The translations under genes and the position numbers were made by a program. A stretch of DNA of 64,000 nt from positions 646,049 to 710,048 of the forward strand of contig NZ_CM001488.1 of the NCBI RefSeq assembly GCF_000233695.2, written 5' to 3'. The stretch is from Desulfobacter postgatei 2ac9. GTDB lineage: Bacteria; Desulfobacterota; Desulfobacteria; Desulfobacterales; Desulfobacteraceae. Positions 16,774 through 24,668 of the stretch are shown here, piece after piece; position 1 is the first letter of the stretch; the number at the start of each line of letters is the position of its first letter. The notes below the pieces were generated by a model. That model did no database searches and was not told the origin of the DNA. It saw only the letters and a program-made list of their open reading frames with translations.

Positions 16774-18141
16774 TTAGGCCTGATTCTTTTTTGTTCCAGG
16801 CGGCGGGTCCTTTATTTCCAGCGCTTTTTTCAGACCGGCTACACTGGCCCGCATGTCCATCTTTTGGCCAATATTCTGGCGCAACAGCCGGTTAATGCCG
16901 GGCATCAGTTTCCTGGCCTGGTCCACATCGGGGTCGGAGCCGTCCACATAAGCACCGATGCTGATCATGTCCTCTGCGTTTCGATATGCCGCCATAATCT
17001 TGACGGCTTTGTCCCGCATCGCCATGTGGTCGGGTTTGCTGACATCCCGCATGACCCTGGAAACACTGGCCATGACGTCAATGGCCGGGTAGTGCCCACG
17101 ATTGGCAAGATCCCTGGATAAGACAATATGTCCGTCCGTTATGGAACGGACCGTATCCCCGACCGGGTCGTTCATGTCATCGCCTTCCACCAGAACCGTA
17201 TAAATTCCTGTTATTGAACCGCCGTTTTCAAGGACTCCGGGACGTTCAAGAAGAATGGGAATCTGAACAAAAAAAGAGGGCGTATATCCTCGGGTGGTCG
17301 GCGGCTCGCCGGCAGCCAGGCCCACATCCCTGGAGGACATGGCAAACCGGGTAATGGAATCGAGCATGAGCAGTACATCCTTTCCCTGATCCCTGAAGTA
17401 CTCGGCTATGGTGGTGGCCAGATAGGCGCCCCGCATGCGGGTCAACGGCGGAGAATCCGATGTGGCTGCCACCAGGACAGCCCGTTTAAGCCCCTCTTCT
17501 CCCAGGGTCTCCTCCACAAAATCCTTGACTTCACGGCCCCGCTCCCCAATAAGCCCGATCACCACCACATCCGCACTGGTATGCTTGGTCATCATGCCCA
17601 TGAGCACACTTTTTCCCACACCGGAGCCGGCCATGATGGCCACCCGCTGTCCCCGGCCCAGGGTTATCATGGAATTAATGGCCCCGATACCGACATCAAG
17701 GGGATCTTTGATCATTTTTCGTTGCAGAGGCCCCAGGGGCTTTCCATACAGATAATAGGAACTTGAGCCTGAAATAGGGCCCTTATTGTCAATGGGATTT
17801 CCCATTCCATCCAGTACGCGTCCGAGCATCTCATCGCCCACCGGCACCATGGGGGAAGAGCATACCGGCACAATCCGGCTTCCCATGCTGATTCCCCTGA
17901 TATCACCAAAGGGCATGAGCAGCGCTTTTTCTTGCCGGAAACCCACCACTTCGGCCATCACGTCCAATCCATAGTCATTGATTATACGGCACACACCCCC
18001 CACGCCAAGGCCTAGGCTGTCCCCTTCGGCAATCAACCCGATCACCTGGGACACCCGGCCTTCGGGGGTTACGGTTCGAACCTTTTCCACAGCCCTGGCA
18101 TAAACGGAAAAATCCACTTTTTTAAAAAAATCGCTCATCAT
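16774..18141 (-). CDS. fliI: Flagellar export ATPase FliI
   Basis: 455-residue ATPase of the flagellar type III export apparatus, homologous to F1-ATPase beta. The Walker A motif MAGSGVGKSVLMGM is at about residues 170-183, Walker B is in DVLLMLDSITRFA, and the DPVGDTVRSITDGHIVLSR segment is typical. It works with FliH and FliJ at the base of the export gate. The ATG overlaps the fliH stop by four bases, so the two are coupled. Confidence 0.97.
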   Translation of the reverse strand: MMSDFFKKVDFSVYARAVEKVRTVTPEGRVSQVIGLIAEGDSLGLGVGGVCRIINDYGLDVMAEVVGFRQEKALLMPFGDIRGISMGSRIVPVCSSPMVPVGDEMLGRVLDGMGNPIDNKGPISGSSSYYLYGKPLGPLQRKMIKDPLDVGIGAINSMITLGRGQRVAIMAGSGVGKSVLMGMMTKHTSADVVVIGLIGERGREVKDFVEETLGEEGLKRAVLVAATSDSPPLTRMRGAYLATTIAEYFRDQGKDVLLMLDSITRFAMSSRDVGLAAGEPPTTRGYTPSFFVQIPILLERPGVLENGGSITGIYTVLVEGDDMNDPVGDTVRSITDGHIVLSRDLANRGHYPAIDVMASVSRVMRDVSKPDHMAMRDKAVKIMAAYRNAEDMISIGAYVDGSDPDVDQARKLMPGINRLLRQNIGQKMDMRASVAGLKKALEIKDPPPGTKKNQA

Positions 18142-19151
18142 ACCCCCGCCTGGGCAATGGCCTCATAAACCGCCTTAAGTTTGGTTTCCGGATCCGTGGC
18201 AATGCTGGCTCCGGCACTTTCAATGCGACATCCCCCTTTGGGAATCATGGCGTCGGTATTCACCGTAATATGCGTCAAGGAGCGGACCGACTCAAAAAAG
18301 ACCTCCTTGATCATTTCCACATATTCATAGTCTTCTTCGGCCACACTCAAGGTGATTTCCTCCGGGGAGGCAAGCTGGGACAACGCATCCAGGATTGTGT
18401 TTTTGATCACGGTATCGTCCGAGTCCAGTTTGGCCATCACCACTTTCCCCGCAATCTGGCAGACAAGTTCTACCAGCTGAATTTCGTATCGGGCCAGCAT
18501 GTTTTCCAACATCTGGTCTGCGGTTTCCAATGCCTGCCGAAAAGGATCCAGGACCTGGGTCATTTCCTGGACAATCTCCTGTTTTCCGACATCTCGCCCC
18601 TCTTCCAGTCCCTTTTCAAAACCAGCGGCTTCGCCTTTGGTAAATCCGTCGGTCTCCCCCTGTTTAAATCCCTCTTTCCGGCCTTTTTCCAGCCCCTCTC
18701 CATAGCCTTTGGCATGACCATCTGCCAGCCCTTTTTCAAGTCCCTGGGCCATACCCTGTTCATAGCCTGCGGCAAAGCCCTGTTCTTCCGGCGTCGGTTC
18801 ATCTTCGGGCTCATCAACGTTCTGGGTTTCCTCTAAGGGGGCGCACATCTCCTTTTTTACATCGGGTTTATTCGTAACCACATCCGCACCCTGGATCAAA
18901 GGTTCGAACAATTCTTCCTTAAGCTTTTTGGTCACTCTATAGACAGCCTCAAACCCACCTTCTTCCCTTTGAATTTCCAAAGGATCAAACAATAGTTTAA
19001 ATCGATTAAAATCAGGTTCGGTATCTGGTTTCTTAAGAGAGACCTCGTCATCAAAACTGTCGAGGGCCCCCACATCAATGGGCTTGAATCCATGATCCTG
19101 TGACAAAAAATTCCCCTCGGTATGTTCTTCTTGATCAGACAAGGACATCAT
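18138..19151 (-). CDS. fliH: Flagellar assembly protein FliH with long GxxxG repeat
   Basis: 337 residues, longer than the roughly 230 of the enterobacterial protein. It is the FliI-binding stator of the export ATPase. An N-terminal acidic extension (about 1-120) is followed by an uninterrupted series of GxxxG-type units at about residues 130-195 (GYEQGMAQGLEKGLADGHAK and onward), the helix-packing repeat known in FliH, and then the C-terminal ATP synthase delta-like domain. Its start overlaps the end of fliG by 17 bases and its end overlaps fliI. Confidence 0.93.
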   Translation of the reverse strand: MMSLSDQEEHTEGNFLSQDHGFKPIDVGALDSFDDEVSLKKPDTEPDFNRFKLLFDPLEIQREEGGFEAVYRVTKKLKEELFEPLIQGADVVTNKPDVKKEMCAPLEETQNVDEPEDEPTPEEQGFAAGYEQGMAQGLEKGLADGHAKGYGEGLEKGRKEGFKQGETDGFTKGEAAGFEKGLEEGRDVGKQEIVQEMTQVLDPFRQALETADQMLENMLARYEIQLVELVCQIAGKVVMAKLDSDDTVIKNTILDALSQLASPEEITLSVAEEDYEYVEMIKEVFFESVRSLTHITVNTDAMIPKGGCRIESAGASIATDPETKLKAVYEAIAQAGV

Positions 19152-20148
19152 CCTTTCCTTTGCCCAGGGTTATGGTGCCGTCCGCCTCAAGCTCCTTAGC
19201 CGCCCTGACAACGGCCTGCTGGGCTTCTTCCACCTCTGTCAGGCGAACAGGACCCATGGCATCCAGGTCGTCCTTGAGCATTTCACCGGCTCGTTGGGAC
19301 AGGTTGGCAAAGATCTTGGCCTTCATGTCTTCGGTGGCGGTTTTCAATGCGTAGGTGAGTTGCTGGCCTTCCACCTTCTTGAGAATCTCTCTCATGGCAG
19401 TATCATCCACGTTGGTCAGATCTTCAAATACAAACATGAGTTTGCGGATCTCATTGGCCATTTCCGCATCATCTTCTTCAACATATTCCATAACGGCATC
19501 TTCGGTGGATTTGTCCACACCATTGATGATATCCACCAGGACTTCTATACCGCCTGCCTTACCACCTGGGCCGACTGCACCGCTGAGCTCATATTTTAAT
19601 GCCTTGTCCACGTCCCTGACAACGTCTTCGGAAATCTGGCCCAAACGGGCAATTCTCATGGCAATGTCGCCTTTAAGTTCATCCTGCAGATTCATTAAAA
19701 TTTCCGAAGCAATTTCTGCAGGCATATGGGCCAGGATCATGGCTATGGTCTGGGGGTGTTCACCTTCAATATATGCAGATAAAGTACCCGTATTCACATT
19801 CCGGCTCCATATAAAGGGTCTGGCCTGTTTCTTTTTTTCCAGGTCTTCGAGAATGGCTTTAGCTTCCTTGTCCTTGAGTGTCGCGGTGACCACATTCTTG
19901 ATAAAGGAGTCCCCTTCAACAATCATCTTGGGTTCGCCTTCATATTTGACATTGAAATCAGCACACACAACCTTGAGCATGTCAGGTGTAATCTGGTCGA
20001 CCTTGGACATTTCAAAGGCAACCTCCCCGATCTCGTGTTCTTTCATTCTTGAAAACACCTGGGTTGTGTATTCTTCTCCCATGTACATGAGAAATATTGC
20101 CGCCTTTTGATAACCGTTCAGATTTTCCGGATCAATTGTTTTGGACAT
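19135..20148 (-). CDS. fliG: Flagellar motor switch protein FliG
   Basis: 337-residue rotor protein that interacts with the stator to make torque and with FliM/FliN to switch direction. The N-terminal FliF-binding domain, the middle EHPQT segment (EGEHPQTIAMILAHM) and the charged C-terminal torque helix (AMREILKKVEGQQLTYALK region) are all recognisable. It starts four bases after the fliF stop. Confidence 0.97.
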   Translation of the reverse strand: MSKTIDPENLNGYQKAAIFLMYMGEEYTTQVFSRMKEHEIGEVAFEMSKVDQITPDMLKVVCADFNVKYEGEPKMIVEGDSFIKNVVTATLKDKEAKAILEDLEKKKQARPFIWSRNVNTGTLSAYIEGEHPQTIAMILAHMPAEIASEILMNLQDELKGDIAMRIARLGQISEDVVRDVDKALKYELSGAVGPGGKAGGIEVLVDIINGVDKSTEDAVMEYVEEDDAEMANEIRKLMFVFEDLTNVDDTAMREILKKVEGQQLTYALKTATEDMKAKIFANLSQRAGEMLKDDLDAMGPVRLTEVEEAQQAVVRAAKELEADGTITLGKGKDDVLV

Positions 20149-20152
20149 GGAA

Positions 20153-21868
20153 TTACCCCTCCTCTTCTTCCGCTACTTCACTGAGCCATCCCTTGATTAT
20201 ATTCACGGTCTTGAACAGATCTTTTTCAGCATAATATCTGGCTTTGTCCTGGGCATTCATATTGGCTATATATGCGTTCCGTTCTGCTGCGGTCATTTTC
20301 TGGATGAACTCTTCCTTTTGTTCCTCGGTCATGGTTTCAAAGAAGTCACGCTGCTGATTCGCATTCATCTCAACAAAGGAAGGTTCCTTATCCTCTTTTT
20401 CAAGCAGGGTAAGTTCTTCCGGTGAGGGTAACGCTTCCTGTTCTACCTTAATTTTGATGTCGCGAACAGTTTTTATGATAGGCCGGATGATGAAAAGGAA
20501 CAATACAAATACCAGCAGTAAATTGGCAATAAGACGTCCGTATTCCTTCTGGACCATGCGCCAGCCGGTCAATTTTTCTTGGGTGCCCTGCATATCATCG
20601 ATGGAGGCAAAGGGGAAGCACTCCATGGAAACCTGGTCGTTGCGCTCCTCATTATACCCCATGGCCCTGCTGACAATACTTTGAAACTGCTGCATCTCCT
20701 CGGCAGACCTGGGCATATATACCCGTTTGGTGTCGCCGTTGTTATCCGTCTGGAAGTCATACTTACCGTCAATCACGGCTGCAACCGAAAGTCTTGTAAG
20801 TTCGGCCATGGGTTTCTGGGTTTCCCTGACCCGGCGGCTGATTTCATAATTGACAGTATCATCACTCTTATTGACCCGCTCCCGGTTTTTATCGCCTGCC
20901 TCATCTTCATCGGTGATGGGGTTGACCGAAGAAGGGATACCGACTTCCTCGTCAAGCTGGAGTATCTTTTCAGCTTTGTTTTTCCGGCTGCGTATGAATT
21001 CTCCGCCCCGTTCAAACGGGTCATAAACTTCTTCATTCATATTGTTTTTGGAAAAATCCATTTCCGAGGTCACCCGGACAATGGCTTTATCCGTACCTAC
21101 GATGCGCTCAAGCATGGTCTGGATTCTGCGTGTCAGGTTCTCTTCAAACCGAACTTTATACTGATACTGGGCATCTGCAAGGCTTTCTGCATCAATGCGG
21201 GCCTGTTCTTCTTCGGATTTTCCCTCAAACAAAATCCGGCCGGCAGTATCCACAATGGTGACCAGTTTGGGGGTCATATCCTGGACGGAAGAGGCTACCA
21301 GATGTGCAATGGCCGCCACTTCTTCTTTCTGAAGATCAGCGACCAGTTCCAGCAGAATGGATGCCGAAGGCTGTTTGGTCTCCTCCACAAAAACCGACTC
21401 CTTTGGCATCACGATCATTACCTTGGCATCCTTAACAGCATCAAATGCGGCAATGGTGCGCGCCAGCTCCCCCTGAAGTGCCCGCTTCTTATTGATTTTC
21501 TGCACGAACTCGGTGGTGCCGAATTCGTTTTTATCAAAAATCTCGTATCCAACCCCGCTCCCTTTGGGAATCCCTTCCTTGGCCATGGTCAGCCGGACAT
21601 CATACACCATCGCATCCGGCACCAGAATCGTGGTTCCGTCACCGGTCAGGCGGTAGGGCGTCTTGGAAGCTTTTAATGTCTCCACCACAGCGGCGGCATC
21701 TTCCTGGCTCAATCCTGAATACGCAGTTTTATAGGGCATTTTATTGGCCCATACAAACATGGTGATAAACCCTGCCACCACCACCAGGACAAGTCCGCCC
21801 AGGAGGATTTTACGGATCATGCTCATCTGTTTGAACATGGTAATGATTTTTTCAATTACTGGATTCAT
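20153..21868 (-). CDS. fliF: Flagellar MS-ring protein FliF
   Basis: 571-residue membrane protein forming the MS ring. Two transmembrane segments flank a large periplasmic region: one at about residues 19-41 (ILLGGLVLVVVAGFITMFV) and one at about 455-475 (LIANLLLVFVLFLFIIRPII). Ring-building motifs and the linker with R-rich segments are present. The C-terminal cytoplasmic tail, which binds FliG, is acidic and slightly longer than usual. It is in the flgB-to-fliJ operon, 26 bases after fliE. Confidence 0.97.
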   Translation of the reverse strand: MNPVIEKIITMFKQMSMIRKILLGGLVLVVVAGFITMFVWANKMPYKTAYSGLSQEDAAAVVETLKASKTPYRLTGDGTTILVPDAMVYDVRLTMAKEGIPKGSGVGYEIFDKNEFGTTEFVQKINKKRALQGELARTIAAFDAVKDAKVMIVMPKESVFVEETKQPSASILLELVADLQKEEVAAIAHLVASSVQDMTPKLVTIVDTAGRILFEGKSEEEQARIDAESLADAQYQYKVRFEENLTRRIQTMLERIVGTDKAIVRVTSEMDFSKNNMNEEVYDPFERGGEFIRSRKNKAEKILQLDEEVGIPSSVNPITDEDEAGDKNRERVNKSDDTVNYEISRRVRETQKPMAELTRLSVAAVIDGKYDFQTDNNGDTKRVYMPRSAEEMQQFQSIVSRAMGYNEERNDQVSMECFPFASIDDMQGTQEKLTGWRMVQKEYGRLIANLLLVFVLFLFIIRPIIKTVRDIKIKVEQEALPSPEELTLLEKEDKEPSFVEMNANQQRDFFETMTEEQKEEFIQKMTAAERNAYIANMNAQDKARYYAEKDLFKTVNIIKGWLSEVAEEEEG

Positions 21869-21894
21869 TTAAGCGGCTCCTGCTCTGCAAGGGA

Positions 21895-22191
21895 TTATAC
21901 CTGCATACGCATCACTTCGTTATAGGCACTCATGGCCTTGTTCCGGACCTGTGCCAATACTTTAAGGGAGGTGGAGGCTTTGCCTAACGCCATCATGCCT
22001 TCATGAATACCAAGCCTGCCTTCAATGACGGCTTCAACCGACTCATCTGCCACATGCTGATTATTATTAACTTCCTGGAGGGCTGATTCCAGCCGTTCCA
22101 TAAATTCGGGGCTTTGCTTGGCTGCCCGGTTCGCCACGGGTTCCCTGTACAAGGAGAGTTTGCCGGGGAGTTGTGTTTTTATTTCATCCAT
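21895..22191 (-). CDS. fliE: Flagellar hook-basal body complex protein FliE
   Basis: 98-residue adapter between MS ring and rod, and an early export substrate. The C-terminal half (MMALGKASTSLKVLAQVRNKA and the ending NEVMRMQV) is the conserved FliE signature. It lies between flgC and fliF as in most bacteria. Confidence 0.95.
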   Translation of the reverse strand: MDEIKTQLPGKLSLYREPVANRAAKQSPEFMERLESALQEVNNNQHVADESVEAVIEGRLGIHEGMMALGKASTSLKVLAQVRNKAMSAYNEVMRMQV

Positions 22192-22213
22192 TGCTTCACT
22201 CCTTTACCTAAAA

Positions 22214-22711
22214 TTATCTACCTATCTCAAGGGCTTTGCTGATCATATTTTTTGTGGTGGAAAGCGCCGTGACACTGGCCTCATAACTGCGACGGGCCAC
22301 CATCATGTCTGAGATCTCGGTTAAATGATCCACGTTAGGCATCTTCACATAGCCTGTATCCGGATCTGCATCGGGGTGAGCCGGGTTGTACACCAGATGA
22401 AAATCTTCCTGGGATCTGACAATTTGATCAACTCTTACACCTGTGCCGTTATCCGGCTTTTTCTCATCCTCAAGCTCAATGGCGGATAATTCAATCCCGC
22501 CGGACTGCTCTTTTCGAATTTTTTGCTGCACCACACTTTCAAAAGAGTCGATATCGTCGCCTTTGAAGACCACCATTTTTCTACGATAGGGTCCGCCGTC
22601 TTCGCTTCTGGTGGTATCGACGTTGGCCAGGTTTTCAGCAATGACATTGAGCTTCATACGATGGGCCGCAAGGGCCGTTCCGCTGATTTTTGATGCATTC
22701 ATTAAATCCAT
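22214..22711 (-). CDS. flgC: Flagellar proximal rod protein FlgC
   Basis: 165-residue proximal rod subunit. The N-terminal motif SGTALAAHRMKLNVIAENLA with ANVDTTRS, and the C-terminal helix ARRSYEASVTALSTTK, are standard for axial rod/hook proteins. It is a little longer than the roughly 135 residues of E. coli FlgC because of a central charged insertion (about 60-95). It begins three bases after the flgB stop. Confidence 0.95.
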   Translation of the reverse strand: MDLMNASKISGTALAAHRMKLNVIAENLANVDTTRSEDGGPYRRKMVVFKGDDIDSFESVVQQKIRKEQSGGIELSAIELEDEKKPDNGTGVRVDQIVRSQEDFHLVYNPAHPDADPDTGYVKMPNVDHLTEISDMMVARRSYEASVTALSTTKNMISKALEIGR

Positions 22712-22714
22712 GGA

Positions 22715-23128
22715 TTATTTTCCTCCCTCATCAATGGCATAGTTGAGTATGGTCATTTTACGCAGCAGCATCTCGGCCGTGGACCTGAATTTTATATTGT
22801 TCTCCATCAGATTCATCATTTCCGTATCAATGTTTACCGAATCCAGGTGGTAGATATCCACATCCTCGCTGTTCATGCCCTTCATTTGCCCGTTTGCCCC
22901 TTCAATATTGCCGGGCAGATGTTTTTCATTGGTTTTTTCCAGGTAATCCGGTTCGGGTTCTGCCATGGCCCGTTTGAGTGCAGTTTGAAAATCTATATCG
23001 CTGGGCGTATACCCGATGGTATCCATGTTGGCGATATTGCCTGCGATCAGGTTATGGCGCCGGGTTGAGATGCCCATGCTTTTTGCGATCATCTCGTAGG
23101 TGTTCCCGAAAATTCTTGAATCGGCCAT
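22715..23128 (-). CDS. flgB: Flagellar basal-body rod protein FlgB
   Basis: 137-residue rod subunit with the conserved RHNLIAGNIANMDTIGYTPS segment near residue 25. It is the first gene of the flagellar operon. AGGTT precedes the ATG, and a -24/-12 promoter match lies about 115 bases upstream. Confidence 0.95.
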   Translation of the reverse strand: MADSRIFGNTYEMIAKSMGISTRRHNLIAGNIANMDTIGYTPSDIDFQTALKRAMAEPEPDYLEKTNEKHLPGNIEGANGQMKGMNSEDVDIYHLDSVNIDTEMMNLMENNIKFRSTAEMLLRKMTILNYAIDEGGK

Positions 23129-23243
23129 TTTAACCTCCGTTTTTTTAATTGACGCTCCGGGTCAACCACAGGTGGCATTGTCCCTGATATCCGGGTTAGA
23201 TATCCGGGCAAGGGCGCCGGAATATCAATACTGCAAACGAAAA

Positions 23244-23259
23244 AGCAAATTTCATGCCT
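23244..23259 (-). promoter_or_regulatory. Sigma-54 promoter of the flgB operon
   Basis: On the minus strand the sequence AGGCATGAAATTTGCT places GG and GC exactly 12 bases apart and matches the -24 (TGGCAC) and -12 (TTGCT) elements well. It lies 115 bases upstream of flgB and directly after the gene for a sigma-54 activator, consistent with sigma-54 control of the operon. Confidence 0.75.
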
Positions 23260-23282
23260 GAAATGATAAACAAGAAGAATAA

Positions 23283-24653
23283 TCAGAGAGGCTCTTTGTA
23301 TTCGTTTAGCTTATTGCGAAGGGTTCTGACACTGATCCCCAAAATTTTTGCCGCATGGGTCCGGTTCCCCTCGGTTTGATCCAGTGTTCTGAAAATCATT
23401 TTTTGTTCCATCTCTTTAAGGGAGCCTGCGGAAAAGTCTTCATCAGTAAAGGATTCTGCGTCTGTATCTTCAAAAAGAGCTGTTTGTGCGTCATTATCCA
23501 TGAGCAGATCAGAAGCGGTGATCATATCGGTTTCTGCAAGAAGGACAGCACGATGAATAACATTTTCAAGTTCCCGGACATTGCCGGGAAAGGAGTGGTT
23601 ATGGAGCACGGAAAGCGCATGCTCCGTCAATCCTTTGACATATCTTGCGTCAATCCTGCAGTATTTTTTTATGAAAAAATCGCATAAGGGCAGAATATCC
23701 CGCCTGCGTTCCCGTAAGGGAGGGATAATCAGCGGAATGGTATTGAGGCGGTAATAGAGATCTTCTCTGAACTCCTGATTTTCAACGGCCGCCTTGGCAT
23801 CCCGGTTGGTGGTGGCGACCACCCGGACATTCACATCCACGGGCTGGGTTCCTCCCACCCGGTCCACCACCTTTTCCTGGAGTACCCGTAGCAGTTTGGA
23901 TTGAAGGTGGAACTGCATCTCCGTAATTTCGTCCAGAAACAGGGTCCCCTTATCAGCCAGTTCAAATTTACCGGCTTTCCTTGCCAATGCGCCGGTAAAA
24001 GCCCCTTTTTCATGGCCGAACAATTCGCTTTCCAAAAGGTTTTCCGGCAGGGCTGCGCAGTTGACGGCAATAAAAGGCTGATGCCGGCGGGCGCTTTTCT
24101 CATGCAGAAATTTTGCAAGCAGCTCCTTGCCGGTGCCGCTTTCCCCCTGGATGAGCACCGATGCCGACGAATCCGCCACCCGGGCGGCAAGTTTAAGCAG
24201 ATTCTCCATTCTATGGTCTTTAGTAATGATTTGAACCGCTTTATGCTGAACGGTTTTTTCCTTTTCAGCAGGCAAGGGCGAAATGGCTGCGGCTAAAGAT
24301 TTTTTAACGCTGAGTTCAAGCTGTCTTAGGTCAACCGGCTTGATCAGATAATCCATGGCACCGTGCTGTATCAGGCTGACGGCATAATCCACCACAGGAT
24401 CCGGGGTCAGGATAATGGTTTTTGGCACACCTATATCTGAATCAGCCGCCTGTTTAAGGAAATCCAGAGCTGAGAATCCCGGCGTACCATCGTCGGCCAC
24501 AACCACCGCAGGTTTTTGAGAAAGCAGGTAGGTGAGCGCATCCGAGCCTTCCGGAACGGCATCAACCAGAAAACCCATCCCCTCGAACAAGTCGGTATAT
24601 GTCATTCGCTCTTTGGGGTTTTCAATTATGAGAAATAATCGCTGTCCAGGCAC
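23283..24653 (-). CDS. Sigma-54-dependent flagellar response regulator (FlrC/FlbD-like)
   Basis: 456 residues: receiver-like domain (1-120), AAA+ domain (about 145-385) and a Fis-type HTH (about 415-456). Walker A is GESGTGKELLAK, and the sigma-54 contact loop GAFTGA is intact. In the receiver the probable phosphate acceptor Asp (ADDGTPG) and the lysine (LIKPVD) are kept, but the acidic pair after strand 1 is replaced by Glu-Asn (LIIENPKER), so metal binding and phosphorylation may be altered or lost. The start is GTG. It probably activates the flagellar operon whose promoter is just downstream. It is co-transcribed with the TPR gene 15 bases upstream. Confidence 0.88.
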   Translation of the reverse strand: MPGQRLFLIIENPKERMTYTDLFEGMGFLVDAVPEGSDALTYLLSQKPAVVVADDGTPGFSALDFLKQAADSDIGVPKTIILTPDPVVDYAVSLIQHGAMDYLIKPVDLRQLELSVKKSLAAAISPLPAEKEKTVQHKAVQIITKDHRMENLLKLAARVADSSASVLIQGESGTGKELLAKFLHEKSARRHQPFIAVNCAALPENLLESELFGHEKGAFTGALARKAGKFELADKGTLFLDEITEMQFHLQSKLLRVLQEKVVDRVGGTQPVDVNVRVVATTNRDAKAAVENQEFREDLYYRLNTIPLIIPPLRERRRDILPLCDFFIKKYCRIDARYVKGLTEHALSVLHNHSFPGNVRELENVIHRAVLLAETDMITASDLLMDNDAQTALFEDTDAESFTDEDFSAGSLKEMEQKMIFRTLDQTEGNRTHAAKILGISVRTLRNKLNEYKEPL

Positions 24654-24668
24654 GTTGCCAAAGCATCC

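Noticed and set aside
20579-21676. Long plus-strand open frame opposite fliF
   Set aside because: Antisense shadow of the well-supported fliF gene, with composition explained by the opposite strand.
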